Shown here: positions 17,499 to 27,246 of the stretch, one piece after another
How the letters are laid out: every line of letters starts with the position of its first letter
How positions within the stretch are numbered: position 1 is the stretch's first letter
Source of the DNA: Paracoccaceae bacterium
GTDB taxonomy: Bacteria; Pseudomonadota; Alphaproteobacteria; Rhodobacterales; Rhodobacteraceae
Assembly: GCA_019429405.1 (NCBI GenBank)
Contig: JAHYIZ010000009.1
Location: forward strand, 1-64,000
DNA: 64,000 nt
Direction of reading: 5' to 3'
Made by a program: the position numbers and the translations under genes
The notes under the pieces: generated by a model
What the model was told of the DNA's origin: nothing
The model's database searches: none
Seen by the model: only the letters and a program-made list of their open reading frames with translations

Positions 17499-18698
17499 AT
17501 GCGCCAGTTTCTGAATCGCTCTGCCCCGCCGCATATCGTCACGCTGGTTCTGCTGGCAGGGCTGGCGGCGCTGTCGCTCAACATCTTCCTGCCGTCGCTG
17601 CCGGGCATGGCCGTCTATTTCGGCGTCGAATACCACGTCATGCAGCTGTCGGTTTCTGCCTACCTGGCGATGTCGGCGGTGCTCCAATTGCTGATCGGCC
17701 CGATTTCGGACCGTTTCGGCCGCCGCAAGGTAACGCTTGCCGTGCTGGCAGTGTTTCTGCTGGCCACGCTCGGCACGCTGTTTGCACAGACTGCTGGGGC
17801 ATTTCTGGCGTTTCGGCTGGTGCAGGCGGTGGTGGCCACCAACTTTGTCATCAGCCGCGCCGTGGTGCGCGATATGGTGCCTACCGAGCAAGCCGCCTCG
17901 ATGATCGGCTATGTGACCATGGGCATGTCGCTGGTGCCGATGGTTGGCCCGGTGATCGGCGGCGTGCTGGACGAAGCTTTCGGCTGGCGTGCCAATTTCG
18001 CGCTCTTGGCGGTGCTGGGGCTGGGCGTGACCGCGCTGGTCTGGGCCGATCTTGGCGAAACCACGCGGCCCGGCGGGGTGGGCTTTGCCGCGCAGCTGCG
18101 CAGCTATCCGGCGCTGCTGCAATCGCAGCGGTTCTGGGGCTATTCGCTTTCGGCGGCCTTCGCCTCGGGGCTGTTCTTTGCCTATCTCGGCGGCGCGCCC
18201 TATGTGGGAAGCACGGTCTACAACCTGAGCCCCTCGCAGCTCGGCGGCTATTTCGCCTTGCCTGCATTGGGTTATGCGACGGGCAACTTCATCTCGGGGC
18301 GCTATGCCGCGCGCATTGGCATTGACCGCATGGTGCTGGCCGGCACCCTTGCTGCGACCCTGGCGCTGCTGGTGGCGGTGGCGGCCGATTTCGCGGGCGT
18401 CGCACACCCACTGATGTTCTTCGCAATGGTCGGCGTCACCGGGTTTGGCAATGGCCTCGCGCTGCCCTCGGCCAATGCGGGTATGATGTCAGTGCGCCCC
18501 GAGCTGGCGGGCACCGCCTCGGGCCTCGGCGCAACGCTCAACGTGGGCGGCGGCGCGGCGCTGTCGGTTTGGGCAGGCGCGCTGTTGGGGCCTGAAACCG
18601 GGGCTCTGCCGCTGATACTTCTGATGCTCGCCTCGTCGCTGGCTTCGGTCGCCGCGATTGGCTGGGTGTTCCGGCGACGGCGACAACTGGGGGTTTGA
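17499..18698 (+). CDS. MFS multidrug exporter, Bcr/CflA family
   Basis: A 399-residue protein with about 12 transmembrane helices. The LSLNIFLPSLPGMAVYF beginning, the MFS motif A region GPISDRFGRRKVTL between helices 2 and 3, and the RAVVRDMVPTEQAASMIGYV segment place it in the Bcr/CflA drug:proton antiporter subfamily. It is inner-membrane. It lies between the DUF486 gene and the pccR-like regulator, but no link to propionate is evident from its sequence. Confidence 0.9.
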   Translation: MRQFLNRSAPPHIVTLVLLAGLAALSLNIFLPSLPGMAVYFGVEYHVMQLSVSAYLAMSAVLQLLIGPISDRFGRRKVTLAVLAVFLLATLGTLFAQTAGAFLAFRLVQAVVATNFVISRAVVRDMVPTEQAASMIGYVTMGMSLVPMVGPVIGGVLDEAFGWRANFALLAVLGLGVTALVWADLGETTRPGGVGFAAQLRSYPALLQSQRFWGYSLSAAFASGLFFAYLGGAPYVGSTVYNLSPSQLGGYFALPALGYATGNFISGRYAARIGIDRMVLAGTLAATLALLVAVAADFAGVAHPLMFFAMVGVTGFGNGLALPSANAGMMSVRPELAGTASGLGATLNVGGGAALSVWAGALLGPETGALPLILLMLASSLASVAAIGWVFRRRRQLGV

Positions 18699-18707
18699 CG
18701 CACCTAT

Positions 18708-18735
18708 TTTGCAAAGCCTAGAGTGGTTTTGCAAA
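18708..18735. promoter_or_regulatory. Two exact TTTGCAAA sites, probable PccR operator
   Basis: Exact palindromes TTTGCAAA at 18708-18715 and 18728-18735, 20 bases centre to centre (12 bases between), end 13 bases before the regulator's ATG. They match the half-site recognised by PccR of Rhodobacter sphaeroides and suggest autoregulation. Confidence 0.65.
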
Positions 18736-18748
18736 CTTAGGGGGCAAC

Positions 18749-20143
18749 ATGGCCACGCAAAAACTGTATGCAGGCGTCAAGCTGCGCGAAACGCGGGCGC
18801 GCCTCGGGCTGACGCAAAAGGTGTTCGCCGACAGGCTGGGGGTGTCGCTGCCCTACCTCAACCAGATGGAAAATAACCACCGCCCGGTTTCGGCCAGCGT
18901 GGTGCTGGGTTTGGCGGGAGAGTTCGGGCTGGATGTGACCGAGCTTTCAGTGGGCGATGCCGAACGGCTGGTCAGCGACATGCGCGAGGCGCTGGCCGAC
19001 CCGGTGTTTGCCGATACCACGCCGCCCCTTGCCGACCTGCGGCTTGCCGCCTCAAACGCCCCGGCACTGGCGCGGGCGTTTCTGGAGCTGCACCGCGCCT
19101 ATCGGCAGGGCCACGAGCGGCTTGCCAGCCTTGACGATGCCATGGGCCGCGAGGGCAGCCAGACGGCATCGTCACCGTGGGAAGAGGTGCGTGACTTCTT
19201 TCACTATTGCGATAATTATCTAGATGCGGTCGATCGTGCGGCAGAGCGGTTTTCCTGCCCTGATGGCAAGCGACTAGACCCCATTGTTCGGGCAACTGAT
19301 GCCCTGGCCGCGCGCGGGGTCAAAGTTCAGTTTTCCGATATCAGCGCCATTCGGCACCACGAGGGCGGCGTGCTGACGCTATCCACGCGCGCGGGCGCCC
19401 CGACACAGGTATTTCAGCTGTTGCATCAGGTTGCGCTGATCACCCAGAACGAATTGCTTGAAGCCACGCTCGACCTCGCGCGTTTTCAATCTGACACCGC
19501 GCGCGCCATCGCGAAAATCGGGTTGGCCAATTATTTCGCGGGTGCCGCGCTCTTGCCCTACCGCGCCTTCCAATCCGCCGCGCAGGAAACCCGGCATGAC
19601 CTTGAGCGCCTCGCCGACCGCTTTGGCGCCAGCATTGAACAGGTCGCACACCGGCTTTCAACGCTACAACGGCCGGGCGCCAAGGGCATTCCCTTTTTCT
19701 TCGTGCGGGTCGATCAGGCTGGCACCATCACCAAACGCCATTCGGCCACGCGGCTGCAATTTGCCCGGTTCGGCGGCGCCTGCCCCTTGTGGAACGTGCA
19801 CCAGGCCTTTGAAACGCCGGGGCGATTTCTGCGCCAGTTGGCCGAAACCCCCGATGGCGTGCGCTACCTGTGTCTGGCGCGTGACGTCTCGAAGAGCGGC
19901 GGCTCGTTTCACGCGCCGGTGCGCCGCTATGCGATCGGGCTTGGGTGCGAGGTCAGCCATGCGCGTGGCCTTGTCTACGCCGACGACATGGAGCTTGCGA
20001 ACCCGCGCGCCTACCAGCCAATCGGCATCTCCTGCCGCATCTGCGAGCGGCGCGAGTGCCACCAGCGCTCGGTACCGCCGCTTGAACGGCGGCTGCGGGT
20101 CGACCCAGACAACCGCGGCGTGCTGCCTTACGACATTGCCTGA
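18749..20143 (+). CDS. pccR: Short-chain fatty acyl-CoA regulator family transcription factor (PccR/ScfR type)
   Basis: A 464-residue regulator. Residues about 10-65 form an XRE helix-turn-helix (KLRETRARLGLTQKVFADRL...YLNQMENNHRPVS). The middle resembles the ImmA/IrrE (DUF955) fold, but the usual HExxH zinc-protease motif is not present (LLHQVAL in its place), so it is a sensor rather than a peptidase. The C-terminal part (DUF2083-like) ends with a cysteine cluster CRICERREC. In R. sphaeroides the homologue PccR senses acyl-CoA and activates pccB in propionate growth. Location near pccB and the exact TTTGCAAA sites support this name. Confidence 0.88.
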   Translation: MATQKLYAGVKLRETRARLGLTQKVFADRLGVSLPYLNQMENNHRPVSASVVLGLAGEFGLDVTELSVGDAERLVSDMREALADPVFADTTPPLADLRLAASNAPALARAFLELHRAYRQGHERLASLDDAMGREGSQTASSPWEEVRDFFHYCDNYLDAVDRAAERFSCPDGKRLDPIVRATDALAARGVKVQFSDISAIRHHEGGVLTLSTRAGAPTQVFQLLHQVALITQNELLEATLDLARFQSDTARAIAKIGLANYFAGAALLPYRAFQSAAQETRHDLERLADRFGASIEQVAHRLSTLQRPGAKGIPFFFVRVDQAGTITKRHSATRLQFARFGGACPLWNVHQAFETPGRFLRQLAETPDGVRYLCLARDVSKSGGSFHAPVRRYAIGLGCEVSHARGLVYADDMELANPRAYQPIGISCRICERRECHQRSVPPLERRLRVDPDNRGVLPYDIA

Positions 20144-20202
20144 ACCGGCTCAGGCCGATGCCGGTGCCCAAGCGGTTCACCGCCTGATTGACCTCGGTCC
20201 GA

Positions 20203-20847
20203 TCACCCGCGCGCTTTGACCCATCCGGCTGCAAGCGCCTGATCTTCCGTGCAGAACCAGCGCTCGCCCTTGGCTGTGCTGATGATGGTCGCACCGTAGC
20301 CGCGGCTGCCCGGAAGGTGGTAGAGCCGCCCGTTACCCGAAATGTTGCCCTTGATTGTGCAGCCAACCGGCGCCGCCGCCGCACCGCCTGAGGCCCGCGC
20401 AACCTCGGGCCGCTCAGCCTGCCCCGCCCAGACGCCGCGCCCAGCAGCACGGGCGCGCGCCTCATGCGGCACATACATGGCGGAGTAGCGGGCATAGGCA
20501 AAGGCGGCGCCCGCCTCAACCAGCGCCGCGCCAACGTCGGCCCCGCCCACCCGGCAGCTTGCCACCAACCGCTGGTAGCGGTCGCGCTCATTGCCTTCGC
20601 AGACCACGCCTGCGGCCACGAGTTGCGCCAGCGCCGCAGTGGCGTGCCCGCCGCAATCCCAAGGCACCCCACTGGCGTCGGTGCAGGTCTGCCCCTTCTC
20701 AGGCGCGTCGATCCCGAACAGGCGGATACGGTCGCCCGCCACATCCAGCGTATCGCCATCGACCACGCGCGCGGCCCCCACCAGCGTTTCCGCCCCCAAA
20801 GGCGCCGCCAGCACAACCAGAACGAGAAGTGAACAAATCCTTAACAT
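20203..20847 (-). CDS. Exported thermonuclease-like (SNase) protein
   Basis: A 214-residue protein with a signal peptide (LLVLVVLAAPLGAE), then the staphylococcal nuclease fold: RVVDGDTLDVAGDRIRLFGIDAPE, with the catalytic Arg/Asp residues in RLFGIDAPE, and CEGNERDRYQRLVASC. The last about 60 residues form the Cys-containing module GCTIKGNIS...GERWFCTEDQALAAGW often fused to bacterial nucleases. It should be periplasmic or secreted and cut DNA/RNA, perhaps for nutrient use. Confidence 0.85.
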   Translation of the reverse strand: MLRICSLLVLVVLAAPLGAETLVGAARVVDGDTLDVAGDRIRLFGIDAPEKGQTCTDASGVPWDCGGHATAALAQLVAAGVVCEGNERDRYQRLVASCRVGGADVGAALVEAGAAFAYARYSAMYVPHEARARAAGRGVWAGQAERPEVARASGGAAAAPVGCTIKGNISGNGRLYHLPGSRGYGATIISTAKGERWFCTEDQALAAGWVKARG

Positions 20848-20900
20848 TCCCCAGATATTGGGGCTTCGGAGAAAAGGTCAATACTTATGGTGAAGCGCGG

Positions 20901-21467
20901 TTAATGCGGTGCCTGTGTTTCAGGCTTGATAGCGCCCCGCAACAGTGCCTCGATTGCCTCCAGCCGCGCCGCGTTTTGCGCGAACAGCCGCTCTAACTGG
21001 TGCATGCGGATGTCATCGACCTTTTCGTGCAGGCTCATGATCTCAAGCTCTGCCTTCAGGTTCACCTCATAGTCATGCGCCGCCGCCAGCCGGTCTTTTT
21101 CGCTTTGCCGGTTCTGCGACATCATGATGACCGGTGCCTGAAACGCCGCCACCATCGACAGGATCAGATTGAGAAATACGAACGGGTAAGGGTCAAGCGC
21201 GACCGTCAGCGCCCAGGCGTTCAGTGCCACCCAGCTTGCAACCACTGCCGCAAAGATCAGGATGAACGCCCACGAGCCGCCAAACTGCGCCACCCTGTCG
21301 GCAATGCGCGCGCCAATGGGTGCCGTTTGCGCGCCGCCGAGGCTCAGGTCGCGCGAAATCGCGGTGCGCGCGGCAATCCGGCGTAGCACGCGCTGGTCGC
21401 GCTCGGGCAACTCGTCATAGCCTTTTCGCATCAACTGCTCGGCCAGCGCCTTCACGCTCTCGTCCAT
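20901..21467 (-). CDS. DUF1003 membrane protein
   Basis: A 188-residue protein with two central transmembrane helices (SWAFILIFAAVVASWVALNA and PFVFLNLILSMVAAFQAPVI) and the conserved DUF1003 segment IMMSQNRQSEKDRLAAAHDYEVNLKAE-type motif just after them, followed by a coiled-coil-prone tail (EIMSLHEKVDDIRMHQLERL). It is an inner-membrane protein of unknown function. Intact in length. Confidence 0.88.
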   Translation of the reverse strand: MDESVKALAEQLMRKGYDELPERDQRVLRRIAARTAISRDLSLGGAQTAPIGARIADRVAQFGGSWAFILIFAAVVASWVALNAWALTVALDPYPFVFLNLILSMVAAFQAPVIMMSQNRQSEKDRLAAAHDYEVNLKAELEIMSLHEKVDDIRMHQLERLFAQNAARLEAIEALLRGAIKPETQAPH

Positions 21468-21527
21468 CGCCCGCCCCCTGCTGCCGCCACCGCCAGAGTA
21501 GCCCGCTTTGCGCGGCGAACAAGCGTT

Positions 21528-23186
21528 TCAGCGCTGCTGGGTCTGCCAGTTTGGGTGCAGCCAAGGCTCGGCGTTTTCCGCCGCCAGCGGCGCGCGCCCC
21601 AGCACCATGTCGGCCGCCTTTTCGCCCACCATGATCGACGGCGCGTTGAGGTTGCCGTTGGTGACACGCGGAAAGATTGAACTGTCGGCCACCCGCAGCC
21701 CCGCCACCCCGATCACTCTGCATTCGGAGTCGACCACCGCCATCGGGTCATCCGCCCGCCCCATCCGCGCCGTGCCGCAAGGGTGAAAGGCGCTTTCGGC
21801 ATGCGCGCGAATGAAGGCGTCAATCTCGTCGTCGCTTTGTACCCCGGCGCCGGGCTGGATCTCATGCTTCACATGCGCGGCCATCGCGGGCTGCGCAAAA
21901 ATCTCGCGCGTCAGGCGAATGCAGCGGCGGAACTCCTCCCAGTCATCGGGGTGGCTCATGTAGTTGAAGCGAATGACCGGTGCCGCCTTCGGGTCGGCGG
22001 ACCGCAGGCTGACCGTGCCCCGCGATTTCGACCGCATTGGCCCGACATGCGCCTGAAAGCCATGGCCCTCGGCCACAGCCTTGCCATCATAGCGCACCGC
22101 AATGGGCAGGAAGTGATACTGGATATCGGGGTATTCCACCCCCGCCGCCGACCGGATGAAGGCGCAAGCCTCAAACTGGTTCGAGGCGCCAATGCCCTTG
22201 CCTGTCAGCAACCATTGCGCCCCGATCATCCCCTTGCCCAGCAGGTTCCAGTATTTGAACAGCGTCACCGGTTGGCGCGCGGCAAACTGCATGTAGACCT
22301 CCAGATGGTCCTGCAGGTTCGCCCCCACGCCGGGCCGGTCGGCAACCACCGCCACGCCATGTTCTGCCAGATGCCCCGCCGGGCCAATCCCCGACAGCAT
22401 CAGCAATTTCGGCGTGTTGAGCGATGACGCGGCCAGGATCACCTCCGCCTGCGCCCCGATCACCTCGCGGCGCCCCGCCCGCTCCACCTCAACCCCCACC
22501 GCGCGGCCCTCGCGCAGCACCACCCGCAGCGCAAGGCCTCGCACCACGGTGCAATTGCCGGTCTTCATCGCCGGGCGCAGATAGGCATTGGCCGCCGACC
22601 AGCGCCGCCCACGCCAGATCGTCGCCTCCATCGCGCCAAAACCTTCTTGCTGATGCCCGTTCACATCCGCCGACACCGGATAGCCCGCCTGCCGACCGGC
22701 CTCGACGAAGGCCCCAAACAGCGGGTTGGTGCGCGGCCCCCGCGTCACATGCAGAGGCCCCGTATGGCCGCGCCATGCGCCATCGCCACCGTCGCCTGCC
22801 CCGTGCCAATGCTCCTGCCGCTTGAAATAGGGCAGCACGTCGGCATAGCCCCAGCCCGCAGCCCCTGCGTCGGCCCAATGGTCAAAATCCCGCGCATGGC
22901 CGCGCACATAGACCATGCCGTTGATGCTCGAAGACCCGCCCAGAACCTTGCCGCGCGGGGTCACCAGCGCCCGCCCGCCCAGATGCGGCTCGGGTTCTGT
23001 CTTCAGCCCCCAGTCGTAAAGCCCCATGTTCATCGGGTAACTGAGCGCGCCGGGCATCTGGATGAACGGCCCCATGTCGGTGCCGCCATGCTCGATCACA
23101 ATGACCTTGCGCCCCGCCTCGGCCAGCCGAAAGGCCATCGCCGACCCGGCCGAGCCTGCCCCGACGATCACGAATTCCGCTTCCAT
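21528..23186 (-). CDS. betA: Choline dehydrogenase
   Basis: A 552-residue GMC-family flavoprotein that oxidises choline to betaine aldehyde. It begins [25 protein letters not shown] (FAD-binding GxGxxG), has [23 protein letters not shown] (GMC signature 1) and the C-terminal [10 protein letters not shown] with the catalytic histidine. ATG at 23186 is chosen because the FAD motif must be near the start; a codon at 23195 is possible. It follows betB by 87 bases containing a repeat element. Membrane-associated in relatives. Confidence 0.94.
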   Translation of the reverse strand: MEAEFVIVGAGSAGSAMAFRLAEAGRKVIVIEHGGTDMGPFIQMPGALSYPMNMGLYDWGLKTEPEPHLGGRALVTPRGKVLGGSSSINGMVYVRGHARDFDHWADAGAAGWGYADVLPYFKRQEHWHGAGDGGDGAWRGHTGPLHVTRGPRTNPLFGAFVEAGRQAGYPVSADVNGHQQEGFGAMEATIWRGRRWSAANAYLRPAMKTGNCTVVRGLALRVVLREGRAVGVEVERAGRREVIGAQAEVILAASSLNTPKLLMLSGIGPAGHLAEHGVAVVADRPGVGANLQDHLEVYMQFAARQPVTLFKYWNLLGKGMIGAQWLLTGKGIGASNQFEACAFIRSAAGVEYPDIQYHFLPIAVRYDGKAVAEGHGFQAHVGPMRSKSRGTVSLRSADPKAAPVIRFNYMSHPDDWEEFRRCIRLTREIFAQPAMAAHVKHEIQPGAGVQSDDEIDAFIRAHAESAFHPCGTARMGRADDPMAVVDSECRVIGVAGLRVADSSIFPRVTNGNLNAPSIMVGEKAADMVLGRAPLAAENAEPWLHPNWQTQQR

Positions 23187-23215
23187 CCCGCCCATCCTTT
23201 CCGGCCTGACCGGCT

Positions 23216-23270
23216 GTCTTCTACGCAAAAATACCCTCGGGGGGTCCGGGGGGCGAAGCGCCCCCGGCGC
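23216..23270 (-). repeat. Intergenic repeat copy 2
   Basis: On the minus strand: a GGGGGCGCTTCGCCCCC hairpin, GGACCCCCCGAGGGTATTTTTGCG and then TAGAAGA. It lies between betB and betA on their transcript. Confidence 0.6.
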
Positions 23271-23272
23271 CC

Positions 23273-24727
23273 TCAATACGGCGCTTCGACCGGCCCCAGC
23301 CCAACGTAAACCGATTTCACCCTTGTATAGTGCTCGACGGCCGCATGCCCGTTCTCGCGCCCCAGCCCCGAGGCCTTCACCGCGCCAAACGGCGCCTCGA
23401 CCGGGGTCAGGTTATAGGCATTGATCCAGGTGGTGCCCGCCTGCAACGCAGCAATCACCCGATGCGCGCGCGCCATGTCGGCGGTGAACACGCCCGCAGC
23501 CAGGCCATAGGGCGAGGCGTTGGCGCGGGTTACCGCCTCGGCCTCGGTGGCAAAGTCGAGCACCGCCATCACCGGCCCGAACACCTCTTCGCGTGCAATC
23601 TCCATGTCGTCGCGCACATCGGCAAAGACCGTGGGCTGCACGAACAGCGGCCCCGCATTGCCCGCGCCCCCGCCAGCAATCAGCCGTGCGCCTTCGGCCT
23701 TGGCGCGGTCGATGTAGCCCAACACCTTTTCCAGCTGCGCCGCGCTGACCAGCGGCCCGAACTGCGTAGCAGGGTCCAGCGGGTCGCCCGCTACAATGCC
23801 CGCCACCCGCTCGGCCAGCCGCGCGAGAAACCTCGCCTTGATGCCCCGTTGCACGAACACCCGCGTGCCGTTGGAACAGACCTGGCCCGACGAGTAGAAA
23901 TTACCCAGCATCGCGGCACCTACCGCGTCCTCCAGGCTCGCGTCGTCAAACACGATCAAGGGCGACTTGCCGCCAAGCTCCATCGTCACCGCCTTCATCC
24001 CGGCGGCGGCGGCGGCATAGACCCGCGCCCCGGTTGCCACCGATCCGGTCAGCGAGACCTTGGCAACACGAGCGTCGGCCACCAGCGCCGCGCCCACCAC
24101 ACCCATCCCCTGCACCACATTGAACACACCGGCAGGCAAGCCCGCCTCGATCAGAATTGCCGCCAGTTGCAGCGCGCCCAAGGGTGTCACTTCCGAAGGC
24201 TTGAACACCATCGCATTACCCAAGGCCAAGGCTGGGGCCGCCTTCCAGCAGGCAATCTGGCTGGGGTAGTTCCAGGCGCCAATGCCGACGCAAACCCCCA
24301 AAGGCTCGCGCAGCGTATAGACGAAATCGCGCCCGAGCGGGATCGTCTCACCCGTCACCGATGGCGCCAGCCCGGCGAAATATTCGAGCGCATCGGCGCC
24401 CGAGGGCCAATCGGCCACACGCGTTTCCTGCAACGGCTTGCCGGTATCGAGCGTTTCCAGCCGCGCCAGGGTATCGCCCCGCGCCCGGATGATCGCGGCG
24501 GCGCGGTGCAGAATTCTGCCCCGTTCGACCGGGCGCAGCGCCGCCCATGCGGCTTGCGCGCGCGCGGCACTTGCCAGCGCCGCTTCGATCACCGCGGGGG
24601 TTGCGGCATGCACCCGCGCAATCACCTCGCCGCTGCCGGGGTAGATCACCTCGATCACCTCGCCTGCAGTATCTTCCATCCAGTCGCCATTAACGAAATG
24701 GCTGGCCTTTGGCTGTGCCCGCATCAT
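23273..24727 (-). CDS. betB: Betaine aldehyde dehydrogenase
   Basis: A 484-residue NAD(P)-dependent aldehyde dehydrogenase producing glycine betaine. Motifs include PWNYP-like [21 protein letters not shown], the catalytic glutamate in [12 protein letters not shown] and the nucleophile cysteine in [14 protein letters not shown] near residue 285. Length and motifs fit BetB. Its first codon overlaps the stop of betI by four bases, so betI-betB-betA form an operon. Confidence 0.94.
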   Translation of the reverse strand: MMRAQPKASHFVNGDWMEDTAGEVIEVIYPGSGEVIARVHAATPAVIEAALASAARAQAAWAALRPVERGRILHRAAAIIRARGDTLARLETLDTGKPLQETRVADWPSGADALEYFAGLAPSVTGETIPLGRDFVYTLREPLGVCVGIGAWNYPSQIACWKAAPALALGNAMVFKPSEVTPLGALQLAAILIEAGLPAGVFNVVQGMGVVGAALVADARVAKVSLTGSVATGARVYAAAAAGMKAVTMELGGKSPLIVFDDASLEDAVGAAMLGNFYSSGQVCSNGTRVFVQRGIKARFLARLAERVAGIVAGDPLDPATQFGPLVSAAQLEKVLGYIDRAKAEGARLIAGGGAGNAGPLFVQPTVFADVRDDMEIAREEVFGPVMAVLDFATEAEAVTRANASPYGLAAGVFTADMARAHRVIAALQAGTTWINAYNLTPVEAPFGAVKASGLGRENGHAAVEHYTRVKSVYVGLGPVEAPY

Positions 24728-25302
24728 CGCCCCTCCACTTCGCGTTCAAGATATTCCAGCACCAGCACCGCGGCGCTACGGCGGTCGGAATGGCCCGGCA
24801 TCAGCGCAGCGCGGATGTAAACGCCGTCGATCAGCGCCCCGAGGCCCTGCGCCACACGTTCGGCGCGCGCCCCGATCAGGGGCCGCAGATCGTGCATCAG
24901 GTTCGAGTGCAATCGGCGCTGATAGACCGCAAGCAGCCGCCGCGCCTCGGGTGCCGTTTGCGCCAGAACGTAGAAATTGAGCCAGGCCCCCACCACTTCA
25001 CGCCGAAAGGACCCCGACCCGAACGACGCGCGCACGATCGCGCGCAACCGCCCGCGGTGGCCCTCGGCCGCAGCCAGCGCTCCCCGCACCTCAGCGGCGT
25101 AGAGGCTCAGAATCGCGCGCATCGCGGCCAGAAAGATCTGTTCCTTCGAGCCGAAATAGTGGTGCGCCAGCGCCGAAGACATGCCGGCGCGGCGCGCAAT
25201 TTGCGCCACAGTCACGTCGAGAGAGCCGGAATCGCCCACCATTTCAATGGTGGCTTTCACCAAGGCCGCTCTTCGGATAGGCTCGGCGCCAAGCTTGGGC
25301 AT
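24724..25302 (-). CDS. betI: TetR-type choline-responsive repressor BetI
   Basis: A 192-residue TetR-family repressor. It starts [20 protein letters not shown] with HTH residues about 28-50 ([21 protein letters not shown]) that match BetI, including the [17 protein letters not shown] recognition helix. In E. coli BetI represses the bet genes until choline binds. The reading frame is open far upstream on this strand, opposite choX, but the ATG at 25302 is the only start consistent with the family. It is divergent from choX with a palindrome between. Confidence 0.93.
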   Translation of the reverse strand: MPKLGAEPIRRAALVKATIEMVGDSGSLDVTVAQIARRAGMSSALAHHYFGSKEQIFLAAMRAILSLYAAEVRGALAAAEGHRGRLRAIVRASFGSGSFRREVVGAWLNFYVLAQTAPEARRLLAVYQRRLHSNLMHDLRPLIGARAERVAQGLGALIDGVYIRAALMPGHSDRRSAAVLVLEYLEREVEGR

Positions 25303-25351
25303 GGCATCCTCGTGAAAAAATCGCTTGCCAAACCGAGCTACAGGCAAGTTT

Positions 25352-25365
25352 ATTGACTCGTCAAT
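25352..25365. promoter_or_regulatory. BetI-like operator
   Basis: The 14-base palindrome ATTGACTCGTCAAT lies midway in the 90-base betI-choX intergenic region and is close to the ATTGAACGTTCAAT core reported for BetI sites. Its position allows it to control both directions. Confidence 0.6.
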
Positions 25366-25392
25366 CAACAAAAACGTCCCAGGGAGCCGACC

Positions 25393-26322
25393 ATGAAACT
25401 CAAAACCACCCTTATGGCCACCGCCGCCAGCCTTGCGCTTGCCCTTCCCGCCTATGGCGCGGGCTGCGACAAGGTGGTTTTCTCGGATGTCGGCTGGACC
25501 GACATTACCGCCACCACCGCCGTGGCAAGCTTTGTGCTGAACGCGCTTGGCTATGAAACCGACGTGAAGCTTTTGTCGGTGCCGGTCACCTATTCGGCGC
25601 TGTCCACCGGCGATGTCGATGTGTTCCTCGGCAACTGGATGCCAACCATGGAGGCCGATATTGCCCCCTACCGCGATGCGGGCACGGTGGAAACGCTGCG
25701 CGTGAACCTTGTCGGCGCGAAATACACGCTGGCCACGAACGCGGCGGGTGCCGCACTCGGGATCGACAGTTTTGATGACGTCGCAGTGCAAAAGGCGGCT
25801 CTTGATGGCAAGATCTACGGCATCGAGCCGGGCAATGACGGCAACCGCCTGATCCTCGACATGATCGCGGCCAACGCCTTTGGCTTGGGCGGGTTTGACC
25901 TGATCGAAAGCTCGGAACAGGGGATGCTGGCACAGGTCGAGCGCTTTGATGCGGGGGCCAAGCCGATCATCTTCCTCGGCTGGGAGCCGCACCCGATGAA
26001 CGCCAATTTCACCATGACCTATCTGGCGGGCGGCGACGACTATTTCGGCCCCGATTTCGGCGGCGCCGAAGTGGCGACCAATGTGCGCAAGGGCTATGCG
26101 AGCGAGTGCCCCAACACCGGCGCATTCCTGCAAAACCTCGAGTTCACGCTGGCGCTGGAAAACGAGATCATGGGTGCAATCCTCGATGACGGCATCGAGC
26201 CGCAGGCGGCGGCGAAGGCATGGCTTGCCAAAACCCCGGACGTGCTCGGGCCGTGGCTGGCCGGGGTTACGACCAAGGCCGGCGGCGACGCACTGGCGGC
26301 GGTAACGGCTGCGCTGAAGTGA
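25393..26322 (+). CDS. choX: Choline ABC transporter, periplasmic binding protein
   Basis: A 309-residue protein with a signal peptide (TTLMATAASLALALPAYG). The mature part starts GCDKVVFSDVGWTDI and has NWMPTMEADIAPY and the aromatic box-type residues of the ChoX/ProX family (FLGWEPHPMN) that cage a quaternary ammonium group. It is the first of three plus-strand genes for choline uptake, divergent from betI. Specificity for choline is inferred from the bet neighbourhood. Confidence 0.9.
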   Translation: MKLKTTLMATAASLALALPAYGAGCDKVVFSDVGWTDITATTAVASFVLNALGYETDVKLLSVPVTYSALSTGDVDVFLGNWMPTMEADIAPYRDAGTVETLRVNLVGAKYTLATNAAGAALGIDSFDDVAVQKAALDGKIYGIEPGNDGNRLILDMIAANAFGLGGFDLIESSEQGMLAQVERFDAGAKPIIFLGWEPHPMNANFTMTYLAGGDDYFGPDFGGAEVATNVRKGYASECPNTGAFLQNLEFTLALENEIMGAILDDGIEPQAAAKAWLAKTPDVLGPWLAGVTTKAGGDALAAVTAALK

Positions 26323-26329
26323 CCGCGGC

Positions 26330-26384
26330 GGCCGGGCCGGGGGGCCAACCCCCGGACCGGCCGGGGTATTTTCGCGTTGAAGAC
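26330..26384 (+). repeat. Intergenic repeat copy 3
   Basis: GGCCGGGG and CCCCGGACC hairpin arms followed by CCGGGGTATTTTCGCGTTGAAGA, on the sense strand between choX and choW. It may partially terminate or stabilise the choX message, as binding proteins are needed in excess over permease. Confidence 0.6.
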
Positions 26385-26413
26385 GCACAAGCAACCGTTT
26401 TGGGGGGCAAGGA

Positions 26414-27244
26414 ATGGATTGGCTGACCGCCTACAAGATTCCGGTGGGCAGAACCGCCAAGCTGGTGTTCGATTGGCTGAAAGCCCACGCGGGCGGCTTT
26501 TTTGATGGCATCTCGAATGTCATGCAGGCGCTGATCGACGGGATCCTCTGGCTGTTGCAGACGCCAAACCCGCTGGTGATCGTGGCGCTGTTCGTGGCCG
26601 TAACCTTTGCGCTGCAACGCAACTGGAAAACCGCGTTGCTGGTGCTGGCGGGGTTCCTGTTCATTCTCAACCAAGGCTACTGGAAGGCCACCACCGAAAG
26701 TCTGACACTGGTGCTTTCGGCTTGCGTGGTGTGCATGGCGGTGGGGGTGCCGATCGGAATTGCGGCCGCACACCGGCCACAGCTTTATGCGGCGCTGCGG
26801 CCGGTGCTCGACCTGATGCAGACGCTGCCGACCTTTGTCTACCTCATTCCCGCGATCGTGTTTTTCGGCATCGGCATGGTGCCGGGGCTGATTGCCACGG
26901 TGATCTTCGTGCTGCCCGCCCCCATTCGCCTGACGCATCTCGGCATCGTTTCCACGCCACAGCCGCTGCTCGAGGCCGCAACGGCCTTTGGCGGCACGCC
27001 GCAGCAAGTGCTGTGGAAGGTCGAATTGCCCTACGCGCTGCCGCAGATCATGGCGGGGCTGAACCAGACCATCATGCTGTCGCTTTCGATGGTGGTGATC
27101 GCGGCGCTGGTAGGCGCTTCGGGGCTTGGCGTGCCGGTGGTGCGCGCGCTCAACTCGGTCAACACCGCGCTGGGGTTCGAGGCGGGTTTCATCATCGTCG
27201 TGGTGGCGATCATCCTTGACCGGATGCTGCGGATGGAGCGTTGA
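26414..27244 (+). CDS. choW: Choline ABC transporter permease
   Basis: A 276-residue inner-membrane permease. The amphipathic N-terminus (MDWLTAYKIPVGRTAKLVFDWL) precedes about six transmembrane helices and the EAA loop region LLEAATAFGGTPQQVLWKVELPYALPQIM, which contacts the ATPase. The PIGIAAAHRPQLYAALRPVLDLMQTLPTFVYLIP stretch is typical of ProW/ChoW. The ATPase gene choV begins two to three bases beyond the stop. Confidence 0.92.
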   Translation: MDWLTAYKIPVGRTAKLVFDWLKAHAGGFFDGISNVMQALIDGILWLLQTPNPLVIVALFVAVTFALQRNWKTALLVLAGFLFILNQGYWKATTESLTLVLSACVVCMAVGVPIGIAAAHRPQLYAALRPVLDLMQTLPTFVYLIPAIVFFGIGMVPGLIATVIFVLPAPIRLTHLGIVSTPQPLLEAATAFGGTPQQVLWKVELPYALPQIMAGLNQTIMLSLSMVVIAALVGASGLGVPVVRALNSVNTALGFEAGFIIVVVAIILDRMLRMER

Positions 27245-27246
27245 GC

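Noticed and set aside
23330-24820. A 496-codon plus-strand open frame opposite betB
   Set aside because: Antisense to betB, with no family features.
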